From Prosopocoilus inquinatus (lineage: Eukaryota > Arthropoda > Insecta > Coleoptera > Lucanidae), in the NCBI GenBank assembly GCA_036172665.1, contig CM069873.1, forward strand, positions 39,484,001-39,548,000: a stretch of 64,000 bases of DNA, given 5' to 3'. The stretch's first letter is position 1. Each line of letters opens with the position of its first letter. The position numbers and the translations under genes were made by a program. The notes under the pieces were generated by a model. The model did not search any database, was not told the origin of the DNA, and worked only from the letters and a program-made list of their open reading frames with translations. Below, piece after piece: positions 44,809 to 56,160 of the stretch.

Positions 44809-46990
44809 AATGTATAATTTGTAATAAATTATGTAATTGATTATTAGAAACTGCTTAAACGCTTAATATAAAACTTAAAGGGACTAATTCAAAGTTTCTC
44901 TGTGCGTTAAAAATGTTTTTACACCATTCTAAAGCTAAAATTTTCTATTTTTGTAAATCAATTCATGTAATTCAGCATTGAATTGTACCGCTAAGAAAAT
45001 AAGAAAAATAAATTTCCTAACCGACGCTATTTTGACAATAATAATTGTTTTAATTAAAAAACTTTGTTGTCCGAAGAAATTTTGTGTATCACGTGTCCAG
45101 AAACTTTTTTGCGAGAATTCGCACTTGTGGGGCCTCGTCTCCATTAAGCGTACTCATACTCACAAAAGTACAATTTCTGACCTAGTGACACAAATAACTA
45201 TTGCTCGACTTTATAATTGCCATATTTCCTCATATTTTCTGAACTTTTTGACGTAAGACACAAAAATTACGTCTTTTTGAAGTATTCAAAGCCAATCATA
45301 CTTTTTTTTAATTTTCAACTTTGATCGTAAAAAATAATAAAATGCCCACATATGCCCACTATTTGAATTTCACATATGAAATTACAGCACCTGTACATTA
45401 TTTTCATGCAGTAAAAGGTGCTTTCTTTCGCTCACTAAAACGTGTTCCAAACACGTTTAGATGCAAGAACGGACGTTCTTTTGAAAAGGATTAATCCCCG
45501 CTCACCTTGAAATCTCAGTCCAGAACGATAATCCTCTTTCCTCTTCGCATCAAAGTGTTCAAGTGTTTTATTGCAACAACTACGGAATCAGATTCAAACT
45601 ATTTGAAACGAGATTCAAACTTTTAAGCGAAAGAAAGCAGCTACAATTTTGCAACTATTTGCAACCTTGGTAGTTAATCCACATTAATCATAATAGCTGT
45701 AAAAGAATATTTATAGGGTTCTTGTGAAGTAAGTCATTTACAGGAATAGATTAGAGTTTTCGGAAGTCATTTAAATGCACATTAGGTATCGATGAAAAAT
45801 ATTTCTCTTAAAAAGTACCTTTCATCAAAAATATAAAAATTGACTCAGTATATCTGATAGGAGTTAAATAGATTTTCAGACAAGCAGAAATTATTACCAT
45901 AAAAAGTTTGTTCGAAAAATCAAAAATAAAGGTTTTTCCGTTTTTTTTTTTTTTTAGTGTAACAAAACTAATCTTAGTATACTTAATTAAAAAGTGAATG
46001 CTGGATGTATGCAGATCACAGATGTTCTGCCTAATAGAAATGAAAGCGCTGAATATCGTACAGTACGTATAACAATTATAAAGCTACAATGCTTTGTAAT
46101 ATTTAGACTTGGCAAGATATAAAATAAAAAACAAAAAAAAAATAAAGTAAATAAACTTGCAAGAGGTACAGCTGGAGGTCCAACTGAATTTACTATCAGA
46201 TATAGAAGAAGGCATATTACATACAATATACTCTCAATCTTAACATAGCAGAAACAGAAATAAATTTTAATTATCCAGAAGATATGTCACTGGTTAAAAC
46301 AGAAGTCGCAAACAAATGACGATAGAAACCCTCAAAATAACAGCATACAGCAACATGATCATGAACGCACAACAAAATATATTATTTATAAGGGTCGGAC
46401 GTTCCTAGGATATCTGGTAAAAAGCAGTATAAAGATAAACAAAGCAGCGGCGTAGATTTCAACGTCGCCGCTGAACGGCTTTTACTCACCCTCGCGCTCA
46501 TTGCATCCGAAGCAATCGTTTGATGTAAATTACGTGTGTCACATAATTGCCATTATAGTTTCCTTCAAATTAATAATTATGAAAACATAATTCTTTAATA
46601 TAGCTTTTAAAAAGTCTGGCATAATACATTTAATTCATATCAATTATAGCGCCGCCACTGCAAAAAGAATGCGAGTTCATTTCGGAATGAATCGATTATG
46701 TAAACGTAAAAGTTTTTATATCCAGTCGACGAGAACTGTAGTGGTTATTGCGTGCCGCATAGACTTCTTGGGCTTCGACTGGTTTATTGTTTTGTTTTGA
46801 CAGGGCAGACGCGTTAAAGATTAGAACTTTTTCCGACTATGATCGCTTCAGCATATTAATAGTTCATTGCATATTTAACGAAATGAATTTCATGAATCCA
46901 ATTTCAAGGAATGCAATTAACCATCTTGCGCAAACGGAATACAAATGCAAATGCGGATTTAAAAAGAATTGCTAATTTTTCAGAAAAATA
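44809..46990. other. AT-rich intergenic
   Basis: No recognised gene. Two weak inverted pairs occur: gctttctttcgct (about 45420) with its complement at about 45629-45641, and cagcggcg.../cgccgctg at 46445-46474. The minus ORF at 45987-46226 is hydrophobic but unplaced. Confidence 0.45.
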
Positions 46991-46994
46991 TTCG

Positions 46995-47418
46995 CTGGTT
47001 ATTAAGCATTAAATCAATAGCTTTAGTTTTTGGAAGCGGTAAAATGTATTCAGATTTGCAGTATACAATTAAAATAACCTTAAATGGTACTGATATCTCT
47101 ATAGTCGATACTGCTAAAAAACTTGGATTAACCTTAGATAATACTTTTAGAATTCGTGATCACATATCCACACGCATTAACTTTGCATATTCAATTTTAA
47201 AACAGTTGTATCCTTATCGTAATACATTTAATTTTGAAACAAAATCAATACTTTGTGAGTCACTTGCCCCTTCATATTTTTGCTACTGTGCTCCACTCCT
47301 TGGTAGCTGTCTTGACGCCATTACGGAATATCGTATCCAAAAAGTTCAAAATGCTTGTATGAGATATATATCTTCCAAAAATATATTTTTGGAACCTGCA
47401 AATGTGAACATACTCTAA
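46995..47418 (+). pseudogene. LINE RT C-terminal fragment (5' part)
   Basis: The frame 46969-47418 contains SIALVFGSGK, DTAKKLGLTLDNTFRIRDHI and ITEYRIQKVQNACMRYI. These align in order with the C-terminal RT region of the LINE at 20232-21344 (KNLGLYMDSELRFRDHV; ARIQRVQNACIRFI), so it is a diverged member of the same group. It breaks off at 47418. Confidence 0.82.
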
Positions 47419-47624
47419 TGTTCTTCGCACCACGTTGGGGAACCAAGTTTTTATGTGGTTATGTAGAGACTCTGCCCCATGTTGCGGTGCCAATTATTTA
47501 TGTAGTGTAGTGGTGTTCTTCGCCCTCGGATGATTTATATAATTTTGTATGGTATGTAAGTTAGGTGTGGAGTCCGAACGTTTATTTATACATAGTTGTT
47601 TATATCAAAATAAAAAAATTCAAT

Positions 47625-49390
47625 GTGTATACAGGGAGATTCAGGCAACCCATTTATTAAAAGTTTACAGACTTCTCCCTTAAATTTCTGTTTCATATTT
47701 TGCAGTTATAAGTTAACGATAATGATCTATAAAAATATAATATTTCCAATTTTCTGACACTTCCGCTTATACCAGAAGTTGCTGCCAACTTTCTTATTTT
47801 AAATGGAACTTCATAAAATTCTAAAAATATTTTGTGCAACATGTGACACATCGAAGATTAACCGTTTCGGAAATATTTTCATTTTTTTTCAATAACTCAG
47901 ACTTGCAGAACCTTGGTTATAATACTGCCATCTTTGTGCAACAAAAACCATGATACCCATTTTTGATCTGTAGTAAGCTACAGTAACATTCTTTCAAATC
48001 ATCTCCAGTTTTGCACTTGATTGCTTACAAGCTGGTTGAAAAGTAACTGCTCTTCGAACTAATTTCAACTGTCAAAAAGTCATGTTTTTTAAATGGAATG
48101 CCTAGTATATTTTTATGCCATGTGACTCAGGATTAAATGTTCTTTCGTATTAGCATTCCCTATACCTATCTCTTATAGTTCACTCGTTATCGATGATTTC
48201 TTTTTAATACCTATTTTTTTTTTCATTTTTCGGTGTTGTTTTTAAATAGTGGGCTATGAAAACAAGAGAAATTATAATTTTTGAAATCACTCGTCTGGTA
48301 GAAATTCAACAAACACAATTTAATCGCTAAGAAGAACCAAAATATGTTTTGATGATAAAAAAATCGATAATTCAATAAGTCAATAAAAAAATAATTGTTA
48401 TATTGAGGAAAATATATTATTACTGAGACACAATAGAATGTTATTACTAATAAATAATAGCTGAGAACAACTTAGAGCCAACCAATATTATCACCAACCC
48501 TTTGTGTATTATTTTCAATATTTTTGATTTATTTATTAGTTTTCATAAAATTTTATTTTGTAAGTGTAAATGTGTAAAAAATCACACCAAGAATTCTAAT
48601 ACATACGGCATATGTAAATAAAAAATTCAGATGATAGATATGTATTTGAATATTATTTTTCGGTTTTTAAAATAAAATTGATATTATAGTCAGAAATTAT
48701 TTTAAAAAGATCTCATTTTGTAAGATTTCCCTGGTACACTCTTCAGGAATAACACTAAAAAGTGAAAAAAATGGTATGTCAAAGAGAAAATTATGAATAA
48801 AAAGAGAAAGGTAAGAGATGAGTATAGGGAACGCTAATACAGTTCGAAAGAACATTTAATTGTGATTCTTATGGTATAAAAATATACTGGGTGTTCCATT
48901 TAAAAAACGTGACTTTTCCACAGTTGAAATCAGTTTGAATAGAAGTTACTTTTCAACCAGCCCTTAAAAATTTTTTTCTAAAATTAGGTATCGTCTGAAA
49001 GCCTATGATTATAGCCTACTACAGGCCAAAAATTGAAATTATGGCTTTTGTTACACAAAGATGGCAGCGTCATACACAAGGTACTGCAACTTTGAACTTT
49101 TTTTAAAAAATGGAAATACCTCTAAAACGGCTAATTTTTCTTGTATCACACGTTACACAAAATATTTTTAAAATTTCATGAGCATTTCGAAAACACAATA
49201 AAAAATGGGGTATTCCATTTAAAATAAGAAAGTTGACAGCAAGTTCCGGTACAAGTGGAAGTGCCCGAAAGATGGAAATATATTTTAATAGATCATTATC
49301 GCTAACTTATAACCGGAAAATATGAAATAGAAATTCAGAGAGAAAGTTCGTAAACTTTTAATGAATAAGTTGCCAGAATCTCCCTGTATA
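47625..49390. repeat. Foldback element, ~0.5-kb inverted arms
   Basis: 47628-48130 (tacagggagattcaggcaacc...) is roughly 75-80% identical to the reverse complement of 48885-49390 (...gttgccagaatctccctgta). Pairing continues inward through cattccctatacctatctctta (48157-48180) and taagagatgagtatagggaacg (48811-48832). The centre (about 48190-48800) is AT-rich and has no ORF. Ends and internal blocks contain TGTTCCATTTAAA. Confidence 0.88.
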
Positions 49391-50069
49391 AATATATTTA
49401 ACTTATAAAAATTTGTCAATGTGAATCAATGGAAAAAACTCAGAAAAAACAAAACCCAAACTTTAAAAGAAATCACAAACTAAAGCTGCGGTAAATGAAC
49501 GGCCGAACTGGTCAAACCAAACCACGTGATCACTTTTCAATTGGTGACTGGTCGGAGGGTTTAGTCGGACCGTTGACTTGACAATTTCGTGCAATTTGAC
49601 CGTTCACTTAACTCGGCCTAAATAAATAAATTATTAAACACCTCTTTCACAAGTAAGCGTGTATTAACTACCTGATATATGAATTGCTCTTTTGCAAGTA
49701 GCGTTCTCTTTTGATTTATGAATAGCTCTTTGGCAAGTAGCTATTCGATGTCGACTATGTAAATGTAAAATTTTGCTCTCTATTTTCTACATTTTAAATC
49801 ATGCATAATTTCAAGTTTTTCCTAAATTTCACAATTCTAAACTTTATTTTAAATGTCACTTATTCTAAATATTTCAATTAAATTATTTACAATGTTCTTT
49901 TAATACTAAAACTTCTTATAAATTAATAATTTTGAAAATTTAATTTTGACGCTTACTCAACTTTACATTTTACTGTCAATTTGACATAATTTAGATAGGC
50001 CTAAATGTTCCTCGAACAGGTATTAGTAGTCTACACAACACAAAATTTTATCACTTCCTTTTGTAGTAG
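49391..50069. other. Intergenic
   Basis: No gene seen. 49490-49620 is somewhat richer in GC and contains partial self-complementarity around ggtcaaac...ggttt, not enough to call. Confidence 0.45.
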
Positions 50070-50385
50070 CGTATCCGATTACTGGAACGCTGAATGCAGC
50101 GCTGAGGATGTCCTTGTGGAAATTCTTGATGGTGTGACGCTGTTGTCTCACGTACAAACACTTGTCGATGCGGAGTTGAGAATACATGGGAACATCTCTG
50201 ATTACTGGGATGTTGACTGTAGCCTCGTTGATGGTGTCTTATATGGAACCTCATTGATGGCGTGTTGTTGTTTCATGTGCAAACACTGTTGCAGCGGTGT
50301 GGATAATACACGGGAGCATCTCTAGTTACTGGGATGTTGACTGTAAGCCTCGTTGATGATGTGGTGCTGTTGTTTCAGGATGTAG
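50070..50385. repeat. ~125-bp minisatellite, three copies
   Basis: gattactgggatgttgactgtagcctcgttgatggtg recurs at about 50198 and, with changes, at about 50324 and 50076 (gattactggaacgctgaatgcagcgc). The period is about 120-127 bp. The plus ORF at 50005-50325 only follows the repeat. Confidence 0.8.
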
Positions 50386-50419
50386 CAGTTCTTCTTCATG
50401 TAGATGTGCATAGAATGTC

Positions 50420-50617
50420 CATAACATTAATGTGCGGAATAAGGGAACATTAACACCACCTCTTCATCGAACTGCACTTTTCGAACGCTCATTTACTTAT
50501 CATGTCGCAAAAATTTACAATAGTCTACCTGCATCAACTAAAGAACTCAATTTTGCTAGATTTAAAAGTCAACTAGATGATCTATTATTTGTGCAACAGT
50601 TGGACGGTAATTATTGA
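50420..50617 (+). pseudogene. LINE RT C-terminal fragment (3' part)
   Basis: A 61-codon frame with PPLHRTALFERSFTYHVAKIYNSLPAS, matching the C-terminal end of the LINE ORF2 at 21190-21300 (LFARSFSYLGPITWNSIPDS). It is likely the continuation of 46995-47418, separated by 3 kb of inserted repeats, with some 60 codons lost. Confidence 0.78.
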
Positions 50618-50819
50618 TACAAGTTGATAAATGTTAATGTAGAATTTCATTGGTATTAGAATGAAAATTTTAAATTAAATTTAATTTAAATTACTTTACT
50701 AACTTTATTTTTACTTGCTGGGGTCTGTGAAATGTATGATGACAGAATTTAGGTTAGGTTAGATTTGTATGTGTTAATCAAAACTGTTGAAGTTTTTATT
50801 AACGAAAATAATGCACATA

Positions 50820-51165
50820 TAAAATAGCGACATCTTACTATCGCTTTTTGACCTAACATTGCAGTAGGATAGACAAATTGAAGCGGGATTTGCTCCTAAT
50901 GAGTCCCCCATGCAAGGCGGCCATGCTTGCTGTCAAAGCATAATGAAAGATTTTAGAAAAATTTTGTGCAAATTGTTTTTGATTGCAGTGAGAACCTCGA
51001 GCAGCCTCTGGACAGCTGTTTCAGCCCTGCTTGGGGCTTCTTCAGCAGAAACGTAGCTCGACATTCCCACTGCAGACCAAAAACGACTTGCCCAATTTAT
51101 TCGCAAATGCGATGTAAGAATGATGAACATATAAAATAGCGACATCTTACTATCGCTTTTTAGCA
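50820..51165 (-). repeat. 310-bp repeat family, copy B
   Basis: One full unit plus a partial one in reverse orientation. aaaatagcgacatcttactatcgcttttt occurs at both ends (50824 and about 51129), giving a period of about 305 bp. It contains a 43-codon minus ORF (50933-51064) shared with other copies. The flanks differ from those of the other copies. Confidence 0.9.
50933..51064 (-). other. Small ORF conserved between copies of the 310-bp repeat
   Basis: 43 codons beginning MSSYVSAEEAPSRAETAVQR. The same frame without indels occurs in copy D (57253-57384) and in part in copies A (33334 downward) and C (54508-54618). Differences between B and D are mostly amino-acid-changing, so there is no sign of selection on the protein. 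Function unknown; it may be a chance frame. Confidence 0.4.
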
Positions 51166-51189
51166 AGTACAATTGGCAGAGAGTGAATC

Positions 51190-51440
51190 AAAAAGTCTTT
51201 ATACCGGGAGGAAAGTTTCAAACCCGAACATAGCAAACTGGTATTGAAAACTATGTTTCTGTGAATTGCTCGCCATTTGAAGACACAAAAATGGCAATGG
51301 TATTAAAGATAAGAGAAAATTGTGGACAATATTATCGCTTTAAAATTATTCCTAAGTATTAATACTTTCGGAATATAAATTAAATTTTCAAACTTTAAAC
51401 GAAAAATTTAGTCGCCTATGTCAGATTGGAAACTTTCAGT
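51190..51440 (-). repeat. Dispersed ~290-bp repeat, copy 3
   Basis: Reverse complement and more diverged copy of 34715-35003: gggaggaaagtttcaaacccgaacat at its left and tagtcgcctatgtcagattggaaac at its right correspond to the ends of that unit. Confidence 0.75.
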
Positions 51441-51451
51441 TCTTTCTATTA

Positions 51452-51579
51452 GGCCCAGTTTTACAATGACGGCTTAACTTTGAGCCAAAGCTTAAATCCT
51501 TCACAACAATTGTTGAAATAATCGTCGCTAAGGGTTTAAACCTCAGCTCAAAGTTGAGCTGCAATTGTAAAACTGGGCC
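51452..51579. mobile_element. Harbinger-like MITE with TTA duplication
   Basis: 128 bp with terminal inverted repeats of about 35 bp (GGCCCAGTTTTACAAT at both ends in inverted orientation, continuing imperfectly through aactttgagc). It is flanked by 3-bp TTA duplications (51449-51451 and 51580-51582). TTA/TAA duplications and GGCC-starting termini fit the PIF/Harbinger superfamily. The element is almost a full palindrome. Confidence 0.88.
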
Positions 51580-51835
51580 TTAATGGAAAATAATTTATAC
51601 GTCATGCGTCAGTCAGAAAGTATTATGAGTTATTGTACAGAGCAAATAATAGGTAGGTACTTTTGTTGTTTAAGTTATAACAATTATATCTTTATTAGAA
51701 TGATAATTGTGACATTGCATACAAAAATACTGTCGTTTCCGACTTTGGTTTCTGATACTATCAATAAACTTCATAGAATGCCATGGGCAATCGATATCGA
51801 CATAACGCGGAATATGATCACGACTGATCAATTAA

Positions 51836-53146
51836 GGAATCTATTCTATAACTGGGCTGCAGTCAAAAAAAAGGGGGGGGGGGGTGATAATAATACTCTT
51901 TTAAAGTTCAACCGAGCTTTCGAAAAATTTATTTCCTTTATCAAGGTTTCTACAAAACAAATTTTAAAATTAATAATTAACACTAAGAACAATTTCACAT
52001 GATTACTTACTCCTTAGCGAGTACAAAATGTTAAACCACTAGTTAATATAATATTAAATTTCATTAAGAATAAATTTTTAATTTTACATTTTTTGACAGC
52101 TAAATTAATTGCGAAATTTAGAAAATTGAATCACGATAGAAAAATTGTGTACTCATTATTAGGTAATACGAGGTAAATTTTGATTTCCAACATCTTGATT
52201 GTCTTTCTTTTTAGTTTTAAAATTTAATAGGTAAGTATAAATACAACTAAGTTTCTCAATATCAGTTCTTTTATTGATACTTTTTTATTACAAAAAATAT
52301 GGCACATTTCAATAAAAAGTCTTTGACTCAAAATTGGTTCAATATCTAAAATTTTTGCATCTTCAAAATTAATCTCATGGTCTTCATTATTGGCATGTTC
52401 AGATAAAGCACAAGCATTAGGTCTAAGTCTAATATCACTTTTATGAGAAATAATTCTCGAATGAAGAGTTCTTGATGTTTGGCCAATATAAACAGAATCA
52501 CAATCATGACAAGGAATTTCATAAATAGAATTAATTTTTTGAATTTGTTAAATAGGTCTTTAACTTTTGTAAAAAGAGACTTAATTGTTAATAAATTTTT
52601 AGTTGCAATCTGAATGTTTTTGTTTTTTAGTACTTTTATTAGTCGAGATGTAAGATTTGGTATGAATATTATAGATCTAAAAACTTTACCAACATTAATT
52701 GTTTGTGAATTATTATTAATTTGAGAAATAGGTTCTATTCTTTGTGGATTATTGAAAATTAACTTATTTGCAAAAGGATAACTATTTTTTATGAGAATAT
52801 TTTTTAATTTGTGCAAATTTTTATTTAACAAAGAAGGATTTTTTCTATACGATTTTTTAATCCTAAAATCATGTTAATTTTCATTTTATATGGATGACAA
52901 GAATGAAAGTTAATATAACGCCCAGAACTAATAGGTTTCGTGTATCAATCAATAATGATTTTATTGTTTTCTGAACGAATAACTTTCGTGTCCAAGAAAG
53001 GAACACTCCTTTCTATTTCCTTTTGTTTTTTTTTTTTTTTTTTTGATAAAGGAAATAAATTATCCGAAAGCTCGGTTGAACTTTAAAAGAGAATTATTAT
53101 CAACCCCCCCCCTTTTTTTGACTGCAGCCCAATTATAGAATAGATT
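51836..53146 (-). mobile_element. Penelope-like element fragment between inverted repeats
   Basis: The central part encodes Penelope-type RT thumb and GIY-YIG endonuclease on the minus strand. About 110 bp at 51838-51955 (ctattctataactgggctgcagtc, G-run, ...gttcaaccgagctttcg) is repeated in reverse complement at 53035-53146. Penelope elements often carry such terminal repeats in direct or inverted orientation. The RT palm is missing. Confidence 0.8.
52200..53035 (-). pseudogene. Penelope-like RT thumb and GIY-YIG endonuclease
   Basis: In the minus strand from about 53010, VPFLDTKVIRSENNKIIID, a TGA, then SSGRYINFHSCHPY (about 52900-52960). After frame changes comes PNLTSRLIKVLK (ORF 52346-52831), then a further shift into SIYEIPCHDCDSVYIG and QTSRTLHSRI (about 52455-52545), which is a GIY-YIG nuclease core with the CCHH-type linker. 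At least one stop and two frameshifts. It ends near 52200. Confidence 0.85.
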
Positions 53147-53409
53147 TATCGACATAACTCGATACTAAATCAGTTATAAATTCAATTGTACTAAGAATTA
53201 AAAGTTTCGTACCGTTCAAGAATAAGTAACACATGACTGTAAAGATTAAAAATAAAAACCACATTAATTCCACAAATTCAGTTGTCATCAACATTGTTTT
53301 GAAATTAACAAGAAAGGCAGGAAAGTATTTTGTGAAGCAATGTAGATGCAAATAAATAAATCGTAACAGTTTTTCATCTTCATTAAGCTACACAGATGAA
53401 CGGAATTTT
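53147..53409. other. AT-rich intergenic
   Basis: Minus ORF 53133-53351 is hydrophobic (72 codons) with no recognised family. Confidence 0.4.
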
Positions 53410-53690
53410 ATTTTTAATAAAAAGCCTATTGTATAAAATTCTGGTTATTGAATTGCAAACTTCAAATCTGACATACTAAGGCGACTACATTTTTCATTTG
53501 AAATTTAAAAATTTAATTTCTATTTCAAATGTGTTAACACAATAGGAATAATTTTGAGATGGTGGTATTGGCCTTAATTTTGTCTTTCATTTAATACCAT
53601 TATCATTTTTGTATCTTTAAATAGCGAGCAGTAATATACATTAACGTAGTTCTCAATGCAATTCGGGTTTGAAACTTTCCACCCGGTATA
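53410..53690 (+). repeat. Dispersed ~290-bp repeat, copy 2
   Basis: About 85-90% identical to 34715-35003. Its ACCCGGTATA end abuts the copia LTR remnant at 53688-53788. Confidence 0.88.
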
Positions 53691-53788
53691 TAATTTACAG
53701 TTGCTAACAACAAAATTCTACTTTTTTCTTAAAAAGTCATGTGCTCGTAACATATACACGCACATGAATGCTTGATTTATCTTCAACA
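53688..53788 (-). repeat. Copia 3' LTR remnant
   Basis: About 101 bp with roughly 92% identity to 57980-58080. The polypurine tract (plus strand 53789-53798, cttcccctaa) fixes its 5' boundary. Confidence 0.75.
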
Positions 53789-53789
53789 C

Positions 53790-54328
53790 TTCCCCTAAAT
53801 CAAGGCATTCTGAATTAGTAGTCATTCACACATTCCAAGGGCAGATCGGATTATTTGAAATCGTTTCCTTGGCAGCGCCTTTGTAAAAATGTCTGCTATC
53901 TGCTGCTCACTTGCAACATGCATAACATCTAATTCGTGTTCTTCATATTTTTATCGAATAAACTTGTATCACACATCAATATGTTTGGAGCGGCTGTGGA
54001 ATTCCGGATTTCGAATTAGTCTAATACTATTTTCATTATCAAATTTCAGAACTGGAACTGTATTCGAATTTGTTACTTCTCGAAACAGTAGTTTCAACCA
54101 GATTGCTTCCTTTGCAGCTAAACTTGCAGCGACGAATTCTGCCTCAGTCGTAGACAGTGCAATACACTTCTGACGCTTGCTAGACCAAACTACTGCTGCA
54201 TTATTATATTTAAAAACCATTCCAGAGGTAGATTTTTTAGTGACCATATCACCTGCATAATCAGAGTCACAGAAGGACTATAAAATTGTTTCATTCTCGC
54301 GTGAACCATAACGTAATCCCCAATTTTC
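53790..54328 (-). pseudogene. Copia RNase H, broken
   Basis: Minus frames contain GDSDYAG-like sequence (CDSDYAGDMVTKKSTSGMVF), STTEAEFVAASLAAKEAIWL, FDNENSIRLI and HSRSKHIDV (ORF 53969-54247), then a C-terminal tail to about 53800. There is a stop near 54190-54280. It ends abruptly at 54328 against the 310-bp repeat. Confidence 0.88.
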
Positions 54329-54768
54329 CATGCAAGGCGGCCATGCTTGCATGGGGGACTTATTAGGAGCAAATCTGCTTCAGTTTGTCTATCCTACTAC
54401 AACGTCAGGTCAAGAAGCGATCATAAGATGTCGCTATTTTATCTGTTCATCACTCTTACATCGCAATTGCGAATAAATTGGGCAAGTCGTTTTTGTTTGC
54501 AGTGGGAATGTCTAGCTACGTCTCTGCTGACGAAGCGCCAAGCAGGGCTGAAACAGCTGTACAGAGGCTGCTCGATGTTTTCACTGCAATCAAAAACGAT
54601 TTACAACAAAATTTTTAAAAACTTTCATTATGCTTTGACAGCAAGCATGGCCGCCTTGCATGGGGGATTTATTAGGAGCAAATCTGCTTCAGTTTGTCTA
54701 TCCTACTGCAATGTCAGGTCAACAAGCGATCGTAAGATGTCACTATTTTATCTGTTTATCACTTCTAC
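54329..54768 (+). repeat. 310-bp repeat family, copy C (inside copia)
   Basis: About 1.4 units in forward orientation: ttattaggagc at 54360 and 54669 gives a 309-bp period. The left edge (ccatgcaaggcggccatgcttgc) is a short reverse-oriented piece that switches strand at about 54350. It lies where the copia RT core should be. Confidence 0.9.
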
Positions 54769-55075
54769 ATTTTACTTTAAACACCCATCGATTACCTATA
54801 ACTTTTCTTCCTTCTGGCAATTCCACAACATCCCAAGTTTTATTTTCAGCCAATGAATTCATTTCTTCTTTCATTGCTTTCTTCCATTCATCAGAATCTT
54901 TACATCGTATTGCTTGCTCGTATGTCAATGGTTCGTCATTCACAGCAAGCATGATGAAATGTTCATATTTAACTGGTTTCTTGATCGCAGTTCCGTCTCG
55001 AAGATTCCTGTTTTCTTTGATCTTCTTCTGTATTATCTTTTTCATCGGTTATTTAAGATTGTCCTGACCTTCCTC
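54769..55075 (-). pseudogene. Copia RT N-terminus
   Basis: ORF 54743-55045 contains EWKKAMKEEMNSLAENKTWDVV and GRKVIGNRWVFKVK, the standard opening of copia RT. It is cut by the 310-bp repeat immediately after KVK, before any catalytic motif. Confidence 0.9.
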
Positions 55076-56160
55076 TTGTTCAACAGATTTATCTGTTCTT
55101 GTGTCTGTTGAGGCTTCCTATGCGTTGTCATTTTCAATATCGTTATCTCTGGAAATAACAGGAACATTTAGTTCTCGAGATGAATTACAAATTACCCGTG
55201 ACGTTTCCTCATTTTTGAAGATTACATCACGTGTCAATGTGACATTATTTTCTTTAGGTATCCAAATTCTGTATCCATCTCTATCACCACAGTAACCGAC
55301 CAGATAACCCTTTTTCGCTTGTCAAATTTCTGTCTTTTTTGTTTCGGAATGTGTACAAAAGACTCTGTTCCAAAAAATTTTAAATGTTTCATATGCGGTT
55401 CTTTACCAAACCACAGATCATGGCGACTTGCCTTCAACCGATGTCGGACCTGTTCTATTAATTACGTACGCTGCGGTATTGACCACTTCCGCCCATAGCC
55501 TTTCTGGTAAATCTTTTGAATGTAGCATCGTCCTGGCAGCTTCCACCAGAGTGCGATTATCTCGCTCGGCAGCACCATTCTGTTCTGGAGTATACGGCAT
55601 GGATATTCGATGGCGCACACCATACTGTTTCATTATTTTGCTGAATTCTGTATTCTGAAATTCTTTTCCTCCATCCGTTAATAACTCCTTGACACTATGA
55701 CCAATGGATTTAGCTTCTGCTAAAAAACCTGACAATTTTTCTTTAACTTCAGTATTTTCTTTCAAAAAATACACGGTCCTGTACTTAGAAAAATCATCTC
55801 TAAAATCAATGAAATATCTTTTACCTCCAATTGACGTTCCTGGCATAGGTCCACAAACGTCTACATTTATCAACTCACCTGATGCTGTAGGACGATTCAT
55901 ACGTCTACCAAATTTCAATCGATGCATTTTCCCGTACATGCAAGCATCACACGGCTCTTGGTCCCATTTAAAATCAATTCCACGAATTTTAAGGTATGTA
56001 TGCACGTGACGTTTGTTCTGATGTCCAAGACGTTCATGCCATATCTGTAAATCATTACTTCCATTTCCGAGTACTGTACAAACGCGTGGTGGACCTGTAA
56101 ATCTCATTAACAACTTATATACACCACTGACATGCCGTACTCTATCAGCCACAACTTCAC
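55076..56160 (-). pseudogene. Copia integrase
   Basis: ORF 55418-56152: zinc region with LGHQNKRHVH and CDACMYGK, then DVCGPM (first Asp, about 55850), LTDGGKEF (second Asp kept, but the usual following Asn is Gly), PEQNGAAERDNR (Glu, about 55555-55600) and LWAEVVNTAAYVINRT. A frame change near 55425 leads into 55234-55437 (KFFGTESFVHIPKQKR), the conserved C-terminal integrase segment, followed by an acidic linker. Confidence 0.9.

Noticed and set aside
45418..45642. Possible MITE with gctttctttcgct termini
   Set aside because: Only 13 bp pair at the ends; no duplication and little internal pairing.
50005..50325. 106-codon plus ORF with Cys-rich end
   Set aside because: It follows the 125-bp minisatellite and has no motif.
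51870..51892. G-run considered as a G-quadruplex or assembly gap
   Set aside because: A corresponding C-run occurs in the inverted copy at 53104, so it is part of the repeat; a single G-run cannot form an intramolecular quadruplex by itself.
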